The notes beneath the pieces were generated by a model. That model worked only from the letters and a program-made list of their open reading frames with translations. It was not told the origin of the DNA and searched no databases. The position numbers and the translations under genes are program-made. A DNA stretch of 64,000 nucleotides from Sphingopyxis sp. HIX. Its GTDB lineage: Bacteria; Pseudomonadota; Alphaproteobacteria; Sphingomonadales; Sphingomonadaceae. Position 1 is the first letter of the stretch. Every line of letters begins with the position of its first letter. This document shows, in pieces, positions 55,398 to 63,746 of this stretch. The stretch is from NCBI RefSeq assembly GCF_001468285.1, contig NZ_LNSB01000005.1:62001-126000 (forward strand), in the 5' to 3' direction.

Positions 55398-56579
55398 ATG
55401 GCCCGTCTCTACGGCCGCAGCATGAGCCGCCGCGACGTCTCCGCGCATGCGGGGGCGCTGTCGCAATTCGCCGGGGTGCGCCTGATGACGCTCGGCGACG
55501 GGGTGGAGCGCGGCATCCGCATGCTCGAATTCCGCACCGGCACCGGGCTGCGCTTCACCATACTCGTCGACCGCGCGCTCGACATCGCCGACTGCGAGCA
55601 CAAGGGCCGCGCGATCGGCTGGAACTCGCCCGCGGGTTTCCGCCACCCTGGCCTGCACGAATATGAAGGCGAAGGCGGTCTCGCCTGGCTCCGCAGCTTC
55701 TCCGGCCTCATCGTCACCTGCGGGCTCGACCATACGCTGTTCATGCACGACGACGATGCGAGCCATTATGTCTATGGCCCGCGCGAGAAAGTCTCCTCGT
55801 CGCTCCACGGCCGCATCGGAACGATCCCGGCGCGGCTCACCGGCTATGGCGAGGTCTGGGACGGCGACGAATGCACGCTCTGGTGCGAAGGCGTCGTCCA
55901 GCAGTCGACGGTGTTCGGCGAAGACCTGCACCTCATCCGCCGCATCGAGGCCAAGGTGGGGAGCGACGAAATCCGCCTCGCCGACCGCGTGGTCAACCAC
56001 GGCTTCTACCGTACCCCGCACATGTATTGTTACCATATCAACGTCGGCCACCCCGTGCTGGCCGAGGGATCGCGCTATCTCGCGCCGATTTCGGATGTCG
56101 TGTGGGCCGCGCATGCGGGCGGCGATTATCGCAAGCAGGGCGTAGGTTACCATAGCCTCCCCGCGCCGCAGCTGAATTTCCACGAGCAGGTCTGGCAGCA
56201 CGAACTCGCCGCCGATGCCGCGGGCGAGGTCCCCGTCGCGCTGGTCAACGACGCGATCGAGCTCGGTTTCGAGGTCGTCACGCGCAAGGCGCAATTCCCC
56301 TGCCAATATCAGTGGCAGAACCTCCAGGCCGGCCAATATGCGATGGGCATCGAGCCCTCGACCAACCATGTGCTCGGCAAGCCCTTCGCGCGCGAGCGCG
56401 GCGAGCTGATCTGGCTCGAGCATGGCGACGAGCGGCGCTACGACACCGTGCTGCGCATCCTCGACGGCAATGACGCGATCGCGGCGAGCGAGGCACGCAT
56501 CCGTGCGATTTCGGGCCAGCCCGACGCGGATTATCCCGAGCCCTCGGGCAACTACCCCGCGATCGGGGGCCGGCCATGA
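55398..56579 (+). CDS. DUF4432 aldose-1-epimerase-like protein
   Basis: This 393-residue protein has the DUF4432 layout, a galactose-mutarotase-like beta-supersandwich with ILVDRALDIADCEH, GLIVTCGLDHT, SLHGRIGTIPAR and GIEPSTNHVLGK. Such proteins may interconvert sugar anomers or act on sugar lactones; few are characterised. AGAGAGAGG precedes the ATG at 55398. It is the first gene of a tightly packed five-gene operon with an SDR, a CoA transferase, a solute-binding-like protein and an enoyl-CoA hydratase, and it overlaps the SDR as ATGA. Confidence 0.82.
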   Translation: MARLYGRSMSRRDVSAHAGALSQFAGVRLMTLGDGVERGIRMLEFRTGTGLRFTILVDRALDIADCEHKGRAIGWNSPAGFRHPGLHEYEGEGGLAWLRSFSGLIVTCGLDHTLFMHDDDASHYVYGPREKVSSSLHGRIGTIPARLTGYGEVWDGDECTLWCEGVVQQSTVFGEDLHLIRRIEAKVGSDEIRLADRVVNHGFYRTPHMYCYHINVGHPVLAEGSRYLAPISDVVWAAHAGGDYRKQGVGYHSLPAPQLNFHEQVWQHELAADAAGEVPVALVNDAIELGFEVVTRKAQFPCQYQWQNLQAGQYAMGIEPSTNHVLGKPFARERGELIWLEHGDERRYDTVLRILDGNDAIAASEARIRAISGQPDADYPEPSGNYPAIGGRP

Positions 56580-57322
56580 GCGTCGCGGGCAAGACGATCC
56601 TCTACACCGGCGCCGCGGGCGGGCTCGGCCTGCCCGCGACGCTCGCGCTGCTGGAGAAGGGCGCGCGCGTCGTTGCGGTCGATCACGACCCGGCGAAGAT
56701 CGCCGCGCTGACCGAAGCCGCGGGCGGCCACGAGCGGCTCCACCTGCTCGCCACCGACATGTCGGACCTCGACCGGTTTCGCGCCGACCTGATCCGCGCC
56801 GGCAAAGCCGCCGGCGGCTATGACGTGGTGATCAACAACGCCGCCATCTACCCCGCCAAGCCCTTCGACGAGTTCAGCGTCGAGGAGCATCAGGCGGTGC
56901 AGCGCGTCAATGTCGACGCCGGCATCGTCGCGGTGCAGGTCGCGCTGCCGACGATGCGCGCGCGGCAATGGGGGCGTATCGTCAATATCGCGAGCGTCAC
57001 CTTCTATGGCGGCTGGGCTTTGCTCTCGCCCTATGTGGCGTCGAAGGGCGCGCTCGTCGGGCTGACGCGAGCTTGGGCGCGCGAGTTCGGGCCCGACGGG
57101 ATCACCGTCAACGCGGTCGCGCCGGGCGCCTTCCCGACCGACGCCGAGAAGATCCACCCCGACCCCGAAGGCTATACGCGGCACGTCCTCGATCATCAGG
57201 CAGTCAAGCGCCGCGGCACGCCGCAGGACATCGCCGAGGCGCTCGCCTTCTTCGCCTCCGATGCCGCGGGTTTCATCACCGGCCAGACGCTCAACGTCGA
57301 CGGCGGCTGGGTCATGCACTGA
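56576..57322 (+). CDS. SDR family oxidoreductase in CoA-transferase operon
   Basis: This 248-residue classical short-chain dehydrogenase has TGAAGGLGLPA, NNAAIYP, the serine in NIASVTFYGG and YVASKGA. It probably oxidises a sugar or hydroxy acid. Position between a mutarotase-like protein and a CoA transferase suggests it makes the acid that is then activated with CoA. Substrate unknown. Confidence 0.83.
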   Translation: MSVAGKTILYTGAAGGLGLPATLALLEKGARVVAVDHDPAKIAALTEAAGGHERLHLLATDMSDLDRFRADLIRAGKAAGGYDVVINNAAIYPAKPFDEFSVEEHQAVQRVNVDAGIVAVQVALPTMRARQWGRIVNIASVTFYGGWALLSPYVASKGALVGLTRAWAREFGPDGITVNAVAPGAFPTDAEKIHPDPEGYTRHVLDHQAVKRRGTPQDIAEALAFFASDAAGFITGQTLNVDGGWVMH

Positions 57323-57339
57323 GAAGAGAGAAGAATATC

Positions 57340-58527
57340 ATGGGAATCCTCAGCGGTTATCGCGTGCTCGACTGTTCGATCGCGATGGCGGGGCCGTTCG
57401 CGGCGCAGCGGCTCGGCGACCTCGGCGCCGACGTGATCAAGGTCGAGCCGGTGACCGGCGAGTGGCAGCGCCACGCCTCGGCGGGCGGCGCGCGCGGCAA
57501 CCGGATCAACGTTTCCTTCCTTTCCTTGAACCGCAACAAGCGCTCGCTCGCAGTCGATCTGAAGGCCGCTGAAGGCAAGGCGATCCTGCTCGAAATGGTC
57601 AAGAGCGCCGACGTCTTCATCCAGAATTACCGCCCCGGCGTCGCGAAGCGGCTGGGAGTCGATTACGAGACGCTCTCCGCCATCAATCCGCGCCTCATCT
57701 ACGTCTCGATGTCGGGTTATGGCGAGAGCGGACCCTATGTTGACCGGCCGGGGCAGGATCTGCTGCTGCAGGCGCTGTCGGGCGCGATGCTGTCGACCGG
57801 ACGCGCGGGCGATCCGCCGCAGCCCGCGGGGCAGTTCCTCGCCGACGCGGTCACCGCTTACACCGCCTTCGAGGGCGCGCTCGCCGCGTTGCTCCACCGC
57901 GAGCGCACCGGCGAGGGGCAGCTGGTGCAGGTCAATATGCTCGACGCGGTGACCGCGGTGCAGATGCAGGAAATCTCGGTCCATTCGATCGGCGGCAAGC
58001 CGCAGGCGCGCTCCGAAGAGCCGCATGCGCACAGCTATATCCGCGCGCCTTATGGGGTGTTCGAGACCGCCGACAGCCATATCGTCGTCGCCTTCGCCAG
58101 CCTCGACAGCTTCGGCAAGCTCATCGGCGAGCCGAGCTTCGCGGGCATGGACGACGAGACCGACAGCTGGACGCACCGCGACATGATCTTCGCCAGGACG
58201 CGCGATGCGCTGAAGGCGAAGACCACTGCCGAATGGCTCGACATATTGCTGCCCGCGGGCGTTTGGGCGGGGCCGGTGCACGGCTATGCCGAGCTGCTCG
58301 AAGACCCGCAGGTCAAGCACAACGGCACCTTCATCGAGTACGACCATCCGAGCGAAGGGCGGATCAAGGCGCCGGGTTTCCCGATCCGTTTCTCGAAATC
58401 GCCCGCAGCGCTCGAACGCGGCGCGCCGCAGGTGGGCGAACATACGCGCGAAATCCTCGCCGAGGCCGGGGTTGCGGCCGATGCGATCGACCGGCTGCTG
58501 GGTAGCGGCGTGGTGAAGCAGGACTGA
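57340..58527 (+). CDS. Family III (CaiB/BaiF) CoA transferase
   Basis: This 395-residue protein has the family III opening (LSGYRVLDCSIAMAGPFAAQRLGDLGADVIKVE), SLNRNKRSLAVDLK and the catalytic Asp169 in GQFLADAVTAY, the same position as in formyl-CoA transferase. It moves CoA between carboxylic acids. Within a carbohydrate operon it suggests activation of a sugar-derived acid as a CoA thioester. It starts 18 bases after the SDR. Its TGA overlaps the next start as TGATG. The acid is unknown. Confidence 0.87.
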   Translation: MGILSGYRVLDCSIAMAGPFAAQRLGDLGADVIKVEPVTGEWQRHASAGGARGNRINVSFLSLNRNKRSLAVDLKAAEGKAILLEMVKSADVFIQNYRPGVAKRLGVDYETLSAINPRLIYVSMSGYGESGPYVDRPGQDLLLQALSGAMLSTGRAGDPPQPAGQFLADAVTAYTAFEGALAALLHRERTGEGQLVQVNMLDAVTAVQMQEISVHSIGGKPQARSEEPHAHSYIRAPYGVFETADSHIVVAFASLDSFGKLIGEPSFAGMDDETDSWTHRDMIFARTRDALKAKTTAEWLDILLPAGVWAGPVHGYAELLEDPQVKHNGTFIEYDHPSEGRIKAPGFPIRFSKSPAALERGAPQVGEHTREILAEAGVAADAIDRLLGSGVVKQD

Positions 58528-59645
58528 TGCCTTACCGCGGGCTGACCTGGGACCATCCGCGCGGCTATAATGCGCTCGCGGCGGCGGCCGCGGCACAGGC
58601 CGACATCGAGCTGATCTGGGACAAGCAGCCGCTCGAAGGCTTCGAGGCGCATCCGATCGCCGACCTCTGCGCGCGCTACGACCTCGTCGTGCTCGACCAT
58701 CCGCATGTCGGCGAGGCGGTAGCGGCGGACTGCCTCCAGCCGCTCGAGGAGCATTTCGGCGCCGACGAGATTGCCGCACTGGAGGCCGAGAGCATCGGGC
58801 CCAGCCTCGCGAGCTATCGCACCGAAGGGCGCCACTGGGCGCTGCCGCTCGACGCCGCGACGCAGGTGATGGCGCGGCGGCCCGACCTGGTGCCCGAGGC
58901 GCCGGCGAGCTGGGACGAGGTACTGGTCCTCTCGCGCCGCGCCCCCGTCGCGCTGTCGCTCGCGGGGCCGCACAGCATGCTCAGCTTCCAGTCGATCGCC
59001 GCGTCGCTCGGCGCGCGTTGCGGCGCCGACGACCCCGAGCGCTTCGTGTCGGGCACCGCGGGCGCGCAGGCGCTCGACATCATGGCCGCGCTCGCCGCGC
59101 GTAGCCCGGCCGTGGTGCGCGCGTTGAACCCGATCGGCATTCTCGGCCATATGGCGAGCGAGGACGATGTCGCGCTCTGCCCGCTGATCTACGGCTATGT
59201 GAATTATGCCGTACCGACGGACGGCGCCAAGCCCCTCGCCTTTTCGGACGCGCCGCGCGCGCGGCTCGGCGGGCCGCCGGGGTCGACGCTCGGCGGTACG
59301 GGTATCGGCATTTCGAAGCGCTGCGACGTAACGCCCGAGCTGCTCGCGCATCTCCGCTGGCTGATGGGCGATGCGGCGCAGCGCGGTTTCATCCCGTCGC
59401 ACGACGGCCAGCCGAGCCGCCGCGCCGCCTGGCACGACGAGCTGGTCAATGCGCGCTGGGGCAATTTCTACCGCGACACCGCCGCGACGCTCGAGGCCGC
59501 GCATGTCCGCCCGCGCCACGACCGTGCAATCGCTTTCCAGACCGAGGGCGCGGCGCTGATCCGCACCGCCCTGCTCGACCGCCGCCCGCACGCCGCGACG
59601 CTCGCCGCCTTGCAGGACGCCTATCACCGGAGCCGCCAGCCATGA
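58527..59645 (+). CDS. Extracellular solute-binding-like protein without signal peptide
   Basis: This 372-residue protein reads like the sugar-type ABC solute-binding fold (early YNALAAAAAAQADIELIWDK, WALPLDAATQVMARRPDL, PASWDEVLVLSRRA, GGTGIGISKRC). It starts directly at this fold, with no signal peptide or lipobox, and no ABC permease or ATPase gene is nearby. A cytoplasmic role, perhaps as an intracellular binding protein or an enzyme built on this fold, is possible. It overlaps the CoA transferase at its start and the hydratase at its end. No function can be given. Confidence 0.7.
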   Translation: MPYRGLTWDHPRGYNALAAAAAAQADIELIWDKQPLEGFEAHPIADLCARYDLVVLDHPHVGEAVAADCLQPLEEHFGADEIAALEAESIGPSLASYRTEGRHWALPLDAATQVMARRPDLVPEAPASWDEVLVLSRRAPVALSLAGPHSMLSFQSIAASLGARCGADDPERFVSGTAGAQALDIMAALAARSPAVVRALNPIGILGHMASEDDVALCPLIYGYVNYAVPTDGAKPLAFSDAPRARLGGPPGSTLGGTGIGISKRCDVTPELLAHLRWLMGDAAQRGFIPSHDGQPSRRAAWHDELVNARWGNFYRDTAATLEAAHVRPRHDRAIAFQTEGAALIRTALLDRRPHAATLAALQDAYHRSRQP

Positions 59646-60412
59646 CCGACCATATCCTCTTCACCGTCGACGGCGCGGTCGCGACGATCACGCTCAATCG
59701 CCCCGACAAGCTCAACGCCGCGACCCCCGAGATGGCGAAGGCGATCGTCGCGGCGGTCGAGGAGTGCAACGACAGCGATACGATCCGCTGCGTCATCGTC
59801 ACCGGCGCGGGGCCCAAGGCCTTTTGCGCGGGGTCGGACATTTCGGAGCTCGACAGCTACGCCACGCCTTGGGATTTCCGCAACCGCTCGGACTATTGCG
59901 ACGCGATCCACCACCTCCTGAAACCCACCATCGCCGCGGTGAACGGCTATGCGCTCGGCGGCGGGCTGGAGACCGCGCTGTCGTGCGACATCCGCATCGC
60001 GTCGAGCAACGCGAAGTTCGCCGCGCCCGAGATCAAGCTCGGCTGGATCGGCGGCGGCGGCATGGCGGCGATGCTCGCGCATTCGATCGGGATGTCGAAC
60101 GCCGCGCTGATGATCATGTCGGGCGACATGATCGACGCGGCGCGCGCGCTGCAGATGGGGCTGGTCAGCGAGGTGCACGAACCCGAGGCGCTGATGGACC
60201 GCGCGCGCCAACTCGCCGCGACCATCGCCTCGCGCGCGCCGATCGCCGCCGAGACCGCGAAGATCAACCTGCGCGCCGCGGTATCGATGCCGCTCGATAA
60301 GGCAATGGAATATGAGCGCGATTTGCAGGCGATCTGCTTCGCGACCGAGGATGCCAAGGAAGGCCGCGCCGCCTTCGCCGAGAAACGCGCCCCGGTGTTC
60401 CGCCGGCGCTGA
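59642..60412 (+). CDS. Enoyl-CoA hydratase/isomerase family protein
   Basis: This 256-residue crotonase-fold protein has TLNRPDKLNAATPEM, the oxyanion-hole region GPKAFCAGSDISEL and NGYALGGGLETALSCD, and APEIKLGWIGGGGM, where the glutamate aligns with a catalytic one. The GGGG stretch replaces the usual PGAGG. It would hydrate, dehydrate or cleave a CoA thioester, which suits the CoA transferase two genes upstream. It ends the operon and converges with an MFS gene. Confidence 0.85.
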   Translation: MTDHILFTVDGAVATITLNRPDKLNAATPEMAKAIVAAVEECNDSDTIRCVIVTGAGPKAFCAGSDISELDSYATPWDFRNRSDYCDAIHHLLKPTIAAVNGYALGGGLETALSCDIRIASSNAKFAAPEIKLGWIGGGGMAAMLAHSIGMSNAALMIMSGDMIDAARALQMGLVSEVHEPEALMDRARQLAATIASRAPIAAETAKINLRAAVSMPLDKAMEYERDLQAICFATEDAKEGRAAFAEKRAPVFRRR

Positions 60413-60415
60413 GCG

Positions 60416-61717
60416 CTACCGAACGCTCCTGATCGGCAGCACGAAGAAGGAGCCGGCGTAGACGAAGGCGATCGCGGCGATGAACAGCGCGGTATAGTCA
60501 CCCCCCGAAAGGTTGAGCAGCCACGCCGCGAACACCGGGCTCAGGATTTGCGGGATGTTGACCGCGGTCGTCAGGATGCCGAGGTCCTTGCCCGTCGCCT
60601 CGCCATCGGCCTTGGGCAGCACCTGCGTCATCAGCGCCATGTCGACCGACATGAAGGCACCATAGCCGATGCCGATCAGCGCGGCATAGATCAGCATGCC
60701 CTGCAGCGTCGGCACGAAGAGCGGCACGGTCAGCGCGATGCCCATGATGATGCTCGACGCGAAGACCAGCGGCTTGCGGCGCCCGATACGGTCCGAGAGC
60801 AGCCCCGAGGTGAAGGCCGCAAACACCAACGCGAAGAAGGTGATCGTCGACAGCGTCGCGATGGTCTTGTTCGCGTCGCTCAGCGACAGGCCGATATAAT
60901 CCTGCAGGATATAGAGCATGTAGGTGATCACGCCCTGATAGCCCATGTAGATGGTGAAGCGCCCGGCAAAGGCCCAGGCGAAATCGGGATGCTCGCGCGG
61001 GCTGACCCAGAAGCTCTTGAGGAATTCCGCCGGTCGGAAGGGGCCGGGCAGCGCCGCGGTCACCGGCGGTTCGCGGTTGATCAGCACGAAGGCGAGGCAC
61101 GCGACGACCACCGCGCCCGCGAACAGCCAATAGGCCTGCGCGATATCGCCCGCCATCAGTCCCGCGACGATCGTGCCGACGGTGAGACCCGAGGTCATGC
61201 CCGCGCCGACGAAACCCGAGGCGACCCCGCGTTCGGCGGGCGCGAAGCGGTCGGCGACGACGGTGGTCAGCGCCGCCTGCATCGCGTTGAGCGCGATCGC
61301 CGCACCGACCCAGAAGAAGGTGATCGCCCACAGGCTGGTCATCAGCGGTACGAGCGCGAGGCATGCCCCGCCCGCGAGCGAGCCGGTGACGATCCACGGC
61401 GTCCGCCGTCCCCAGCGCGTACGCGTGCGGTCCGACAAGGCGCCGGCGATCGGCGTCGTCAGCGTGCTGAAGACCGAGGTGACCGCGAACACGACCGCCA
61501 GCCCGCTCGCCTTGTTCGCGGGGTCGATCGCCTGGATCTGGTTGGGCAGCAGCACCGCGAGCACGGCGGCATAAAGCGCGAGCAGCACGAAGAAGACCGT
61601 CGTCATCGATGCGAGCAGCACCCATTTGCCGCGCCCCGTCGCGTGCGCGGCGGCCCCGCTCAGGAAGTCGGCTTCTTCGGGGGCGCCGCCCGCGAAGGCG
61701 GCATTCAAATCGGACAT
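60416..61717 (-). CDS. MFS transporter
   Basis: This 433-residue protein has twelve membrane segments and the MFS motif GALSDRTRTRWGRRTPW, with a second SDRIGRRKP in the C-terminal half. This double pattern resembles the GPH-like or sugar:cation symporter side of the family. Its likely substrate is the sugar or acid used by the neighbouring CoA operon or by the enolase-superfamily dehydratase just upstream, 46 bases away on the same strand. GGGAGAGG precedes the ATG at 61717. Confidence 0.8.
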   Translation of the reverse strand: MSDLNAAFAGGAPEEADFLSGAAAHATGRGKWVLLASMTTVFFVLLALYAAVLAVLLPNQIQAIDPANKASGLAVVFAVTSVFSTLTTPIAGALSDRTRTRWGRRTPWIVTGSLAGGACLALVPLMTSLWAITFFWVGAAIALNAMQAALTTVVADRFAPAERGVASGFVGAGMTSGLTVGTIVAGLMAGDIAQAYWLFAGAVVVACLAFVLINREPPVTAALPGPFRPAEFLKSFWVSPREHPDFAWAFAGRFTIYMGYQGVITYMLYILQDYIGLSLSDANKTIATLSTITFFALVFAAFTSGLLSDRIGRRKPLVFASSIIMGIALTVPLFVPTLQGMLIYAALIGIGYGAFMSVDMALMTQVLPKADGEATGKDLGILTTAVNIPQILSPVFAAWLLNLSGGDYTALFIAAIAFVYAGSFFVLPIRSVR

Positions 61718-61763
61718 CTGCCTCTCCCGTCCGGCGGCGCCTTCGCCGTCCGGCTGAAAATTC

Positions 61764-62912
61764 TCAAGCCGCCTTGCGCACGACAAAGCGCTGTTGCTCG
61801 GGCGCGGGGCCCAGCGCGCCGCGCTCGAGCACGTCGGGGCGCCGTTGCTCGCGCCGCGCCGCCTCGCTCAGCACCAAGCCATGGCCCGGCGCGTCGCTGC
61901 CGCGGATACAGCCGTTTTCGATCACATAAGGCGCCTCGACCAGATGCTCGAAATTCTGGAAGCTATACTCCAGCCATTCGACCTCGGGCAAAGCGAGCGC
62001 CATATTGACCCCGATTTCGAGGAAGCTGTTCCCCATCGTCACCGGCACGCCCATGTCGGCGGCGAGCCAGCCGATGCGCATCACGTCGGTGACATGGCCG
62101 TGGACGTTGAGCATGTCGGCGCCGCCCGCCTGGATCAGCGCGCGCTTGCCCGACACGTCGAGATATTCGCCCGAATTGAGCAGGGTCTCGCCGAGCGAGC
62201 CGCGCAGCATCTTCAGCCCCTCGAAATCGGAGCGCAGGATCGGGTCCTCCATCCAGAAGATCGCGTGCCCGGCGCGGCGCATCGCCGCGATATTCTGCAC
62301 CGTCTGCTTGGGCGACCAGGCCTCGTTGGCGTCGATCATCAGCGTCGCGTCCTTGCCGACCGCCTGTTTGAGCAGGTCGAGGCGGTGGATGTCGCGGTCG
62401 AGATCGGGGTGGCCGACCTTGATCTTGAACGCGGTATAGCCCTGCGCCGCGGCATCGGCGAACAGCGCCTGGAAATCCGCGTCGGACAGGTGGAAGTCGA
62501 GCCCGCTGGCATAGGCGCGCACTTGGTTGCGCCGCGCGCCGAGCAATTTCCACAGCGGCAGGTCGGCGGCCTTGGCGGCAAGGTCCCACAGCGCCTGCTG
62601 CAGCGCTTCCTCGAACGGCAACCCCAGCCGGCGCTGGTTGCCGCCGCGCGGGCGCACGACGCGGTGCGCGAGCGCCGCGGCGCTTTCGCCCTCGAGCGCG
62701 GGCCAGGCTTCCTCGCGGAAAACGCGGATCATTTCGGCCTCGGCGGGCAATGGGTGGAACAGCGACTGGACGAAGCCCAGCCCCGTGCGGCCCTCCGCGT
62801 CGACCAGTTCGAGCGCCGCGACATGCGCATCGTCGGCGCGCACCTGGCTGTCGCCGATCACGCGGTCGCGGGCGAACTGAAAGCGGGTAATTCGAAAGTC
62901 GACTATCGTCAT
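61764..62912 (-). CDS. Mandelate racemase/muconate lactonizing-family sugar-acid dehydratase-like protein
   Basis: This 382-residue enolase-superfamily protein has the KxK motif (K163 and K165 in FKIKVG) and metal ligands D194 in IDANEAW, E222 in MEDPI and E249 in NSGEYL. The family usually dehydrates or epimerises acid sugars. It is too short for the usual L-fuconate dehydratases and I cannot name the substrate. The ATG at 62912 gives a typical MTIVDFRIT start; an ATG at 62927 lies too close to its ribosome site. It is divergent from a regulator gene. Confidence 0.82.
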   Translation of the reverse strand: MTIVDFRITRFQFARDRVIGDSQVRADDAHVAALELVDAEGRTGLGFVQSLFHPLPAEAEMIRVFREEAWPALEGESAAALAHRVVRPRGGNQRRLGLPFEEALQQALWDLAAKAADLPLWKLLGARRNQVRAYASGLDFHLSDADFQALFADAAAQGYTAFKIKVGHPDLDRDIHRLDLLKQAVGKDATLMIDANEAWSPKQTVQNIAAMRRAGHAIFWMEDPILRSDFEGLKMLRGSLGETLLNSGEYLDVSGKRALIQAGGADMLNVHGHVTDVMRIGWLAADMGVPVTMGNSFLEIGVNMALALPEVEWLEYSFQNFEHLVEAPYVIENGCIRGSDAPGHGLVLSEAARREQRRPDVLERGALGPAPEQQRFVVRKAA

Positions 62913-62943
62913 ATCGGGTGCTACCATCTTCCAGATGACAAAC

Positions 62944-62969
62944 TTGAAATATCAGTTGCGGGATTAGAT
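62944..62969. promoter_or_regulatory. Candidate operator between dehydratase and regulator genes
   Basis: TTGAAATATCA at 62944-62954 and GATTAGATATGA nearby fill the 57-base divergent gap. The TGAAATATnA half-site also occurs at 48647, 63701 and, inverted, 44399. It is likely the autoregulatory site of the adjacent GntR-family protein. Confidence 0.5.
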
Positions 62970-63689
62970 ATGACAGATAGGGGCAAACGGCAAGCGGCAT
63001 TTGCGAACGGCGGCGCGGAGGATGGCGCGGGCGATCGCCCCGCGGCCGAACGGCTGAGCGACGTCGCCTATAAGGCCATTTTGCAGGGGCTTTTCGACCA
63101 GAAGGTCCCCGCGGGCGCCTTCGTGTCGCAGAACGACCTCGTCCGCCTGCTCGGCATTCCGGTCCAGCCGCTGCGCGACGCGCTGCGCGTGCTCGAGGCC
63201 GAGGGGGTGCTGACGATCCACCCGCGCTCGGGCATCCAGTTCCTGAAACCCGACCTCGAACTCGCGCGCAGCACCTATCAGTTCCGCTCGATCATCGAGC
63301 GCGCCGCGGCGCGGCGCTACGCCGAGACCGGCGACGCCGACAAGGCGAAGCAACTGATCGCCGACCACAAAAAACTGCAGGCGCAGATCGAGAAGAACGG
63401 CCTCTCCGACGGCGCGCTCGACAAGCTCGAGGATCTCGAACAGCGCCTCCACGGCAATATGATCGCCAATATGCAGAACCCGCTGGTCGAGACGACCGCG
63501 CGGCGGCTGAAGAATTACGTCACGCTGATCCGCCTCGACCGGCTGGTCACCGCGCCGCTCGCGCTGCGCACGCTGACCGAGCATATCGAGATTTTGGAAG
63601 CCTGCGTCGCGCGCGATCCCGACCGCGCCGAGGCGGCGATCGCTTCGCATTTCCAGGCCGCGCTGCAGCGCATCCTCGGGATGTTCTGA
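62970..63689 (+). CDS. GntR-family transcriptional regulator (FCD domain)
   Basis: This 239-residue protein has an N-terminal winged helix (AYKAILQGLFDQKVPAGAFVSQ, then GIPVQPLRDALRVLEAEGVL) and a helical FCD-type domain with the LEQRLHGNMI and HIEILEACVARD histidines. It lies between the divergent dehydratase gene and the aldo/keto reductase gene, both preceded by the same AT-rich half-site, so it probably controls both. A sugar acid is the likely ligand. Confidence 0.82.
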   Translation: MTDRGKRQAAFANGGAEDGAGDRPAAERLSDVAYKAILQGLFDQKVPAGAFVSQNDLVRLLGIPVQPLRDALRVLEAEGVLTIHPRSGIQFLKPDLELARSTYQFRSIIERAAARRYAETGDADKAKQLIADHKKLQAQIEKNGLSDGALDKLEDLEQRLHGNMIANMQNPLVETTARRLKNYVTLIRLDRLVTAPLALRTLTEHIEILEACVARDPDRAEAAIASHFQAALQRILGMF

Positions 63690-63700
63690 CCGGCGCGCTC

Positions 63701-63731
63701 TGAAATATGAATTGCGATATTTGAGATATCA
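63701..63731 (+). promoter_or_regulatory. Candidate operator upstream of aldo/keto reductase
   Basis: TGAAATATGA, a spacer and TGAGATATCA form a repeated or imperfectly inverted AT-rich site that ends 15 bases before the reductase ATG. It shares half-sites with the sites at 48647-48678 and 62944-62954. Confidence 0.5.
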
Positions 63732-63746
63732 GTGTAGCGCGGAGCG

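Noticed and set aside
61764-62912. L-fuconate dehydratase, which would complete an L-fucose route with the aldo/keto reductase
   Set aside because: The protein is much shorter than known L-fuconate dehydratases and lacks enough diagnostic residues; left as an unnamed acid-sugar dehydratase.
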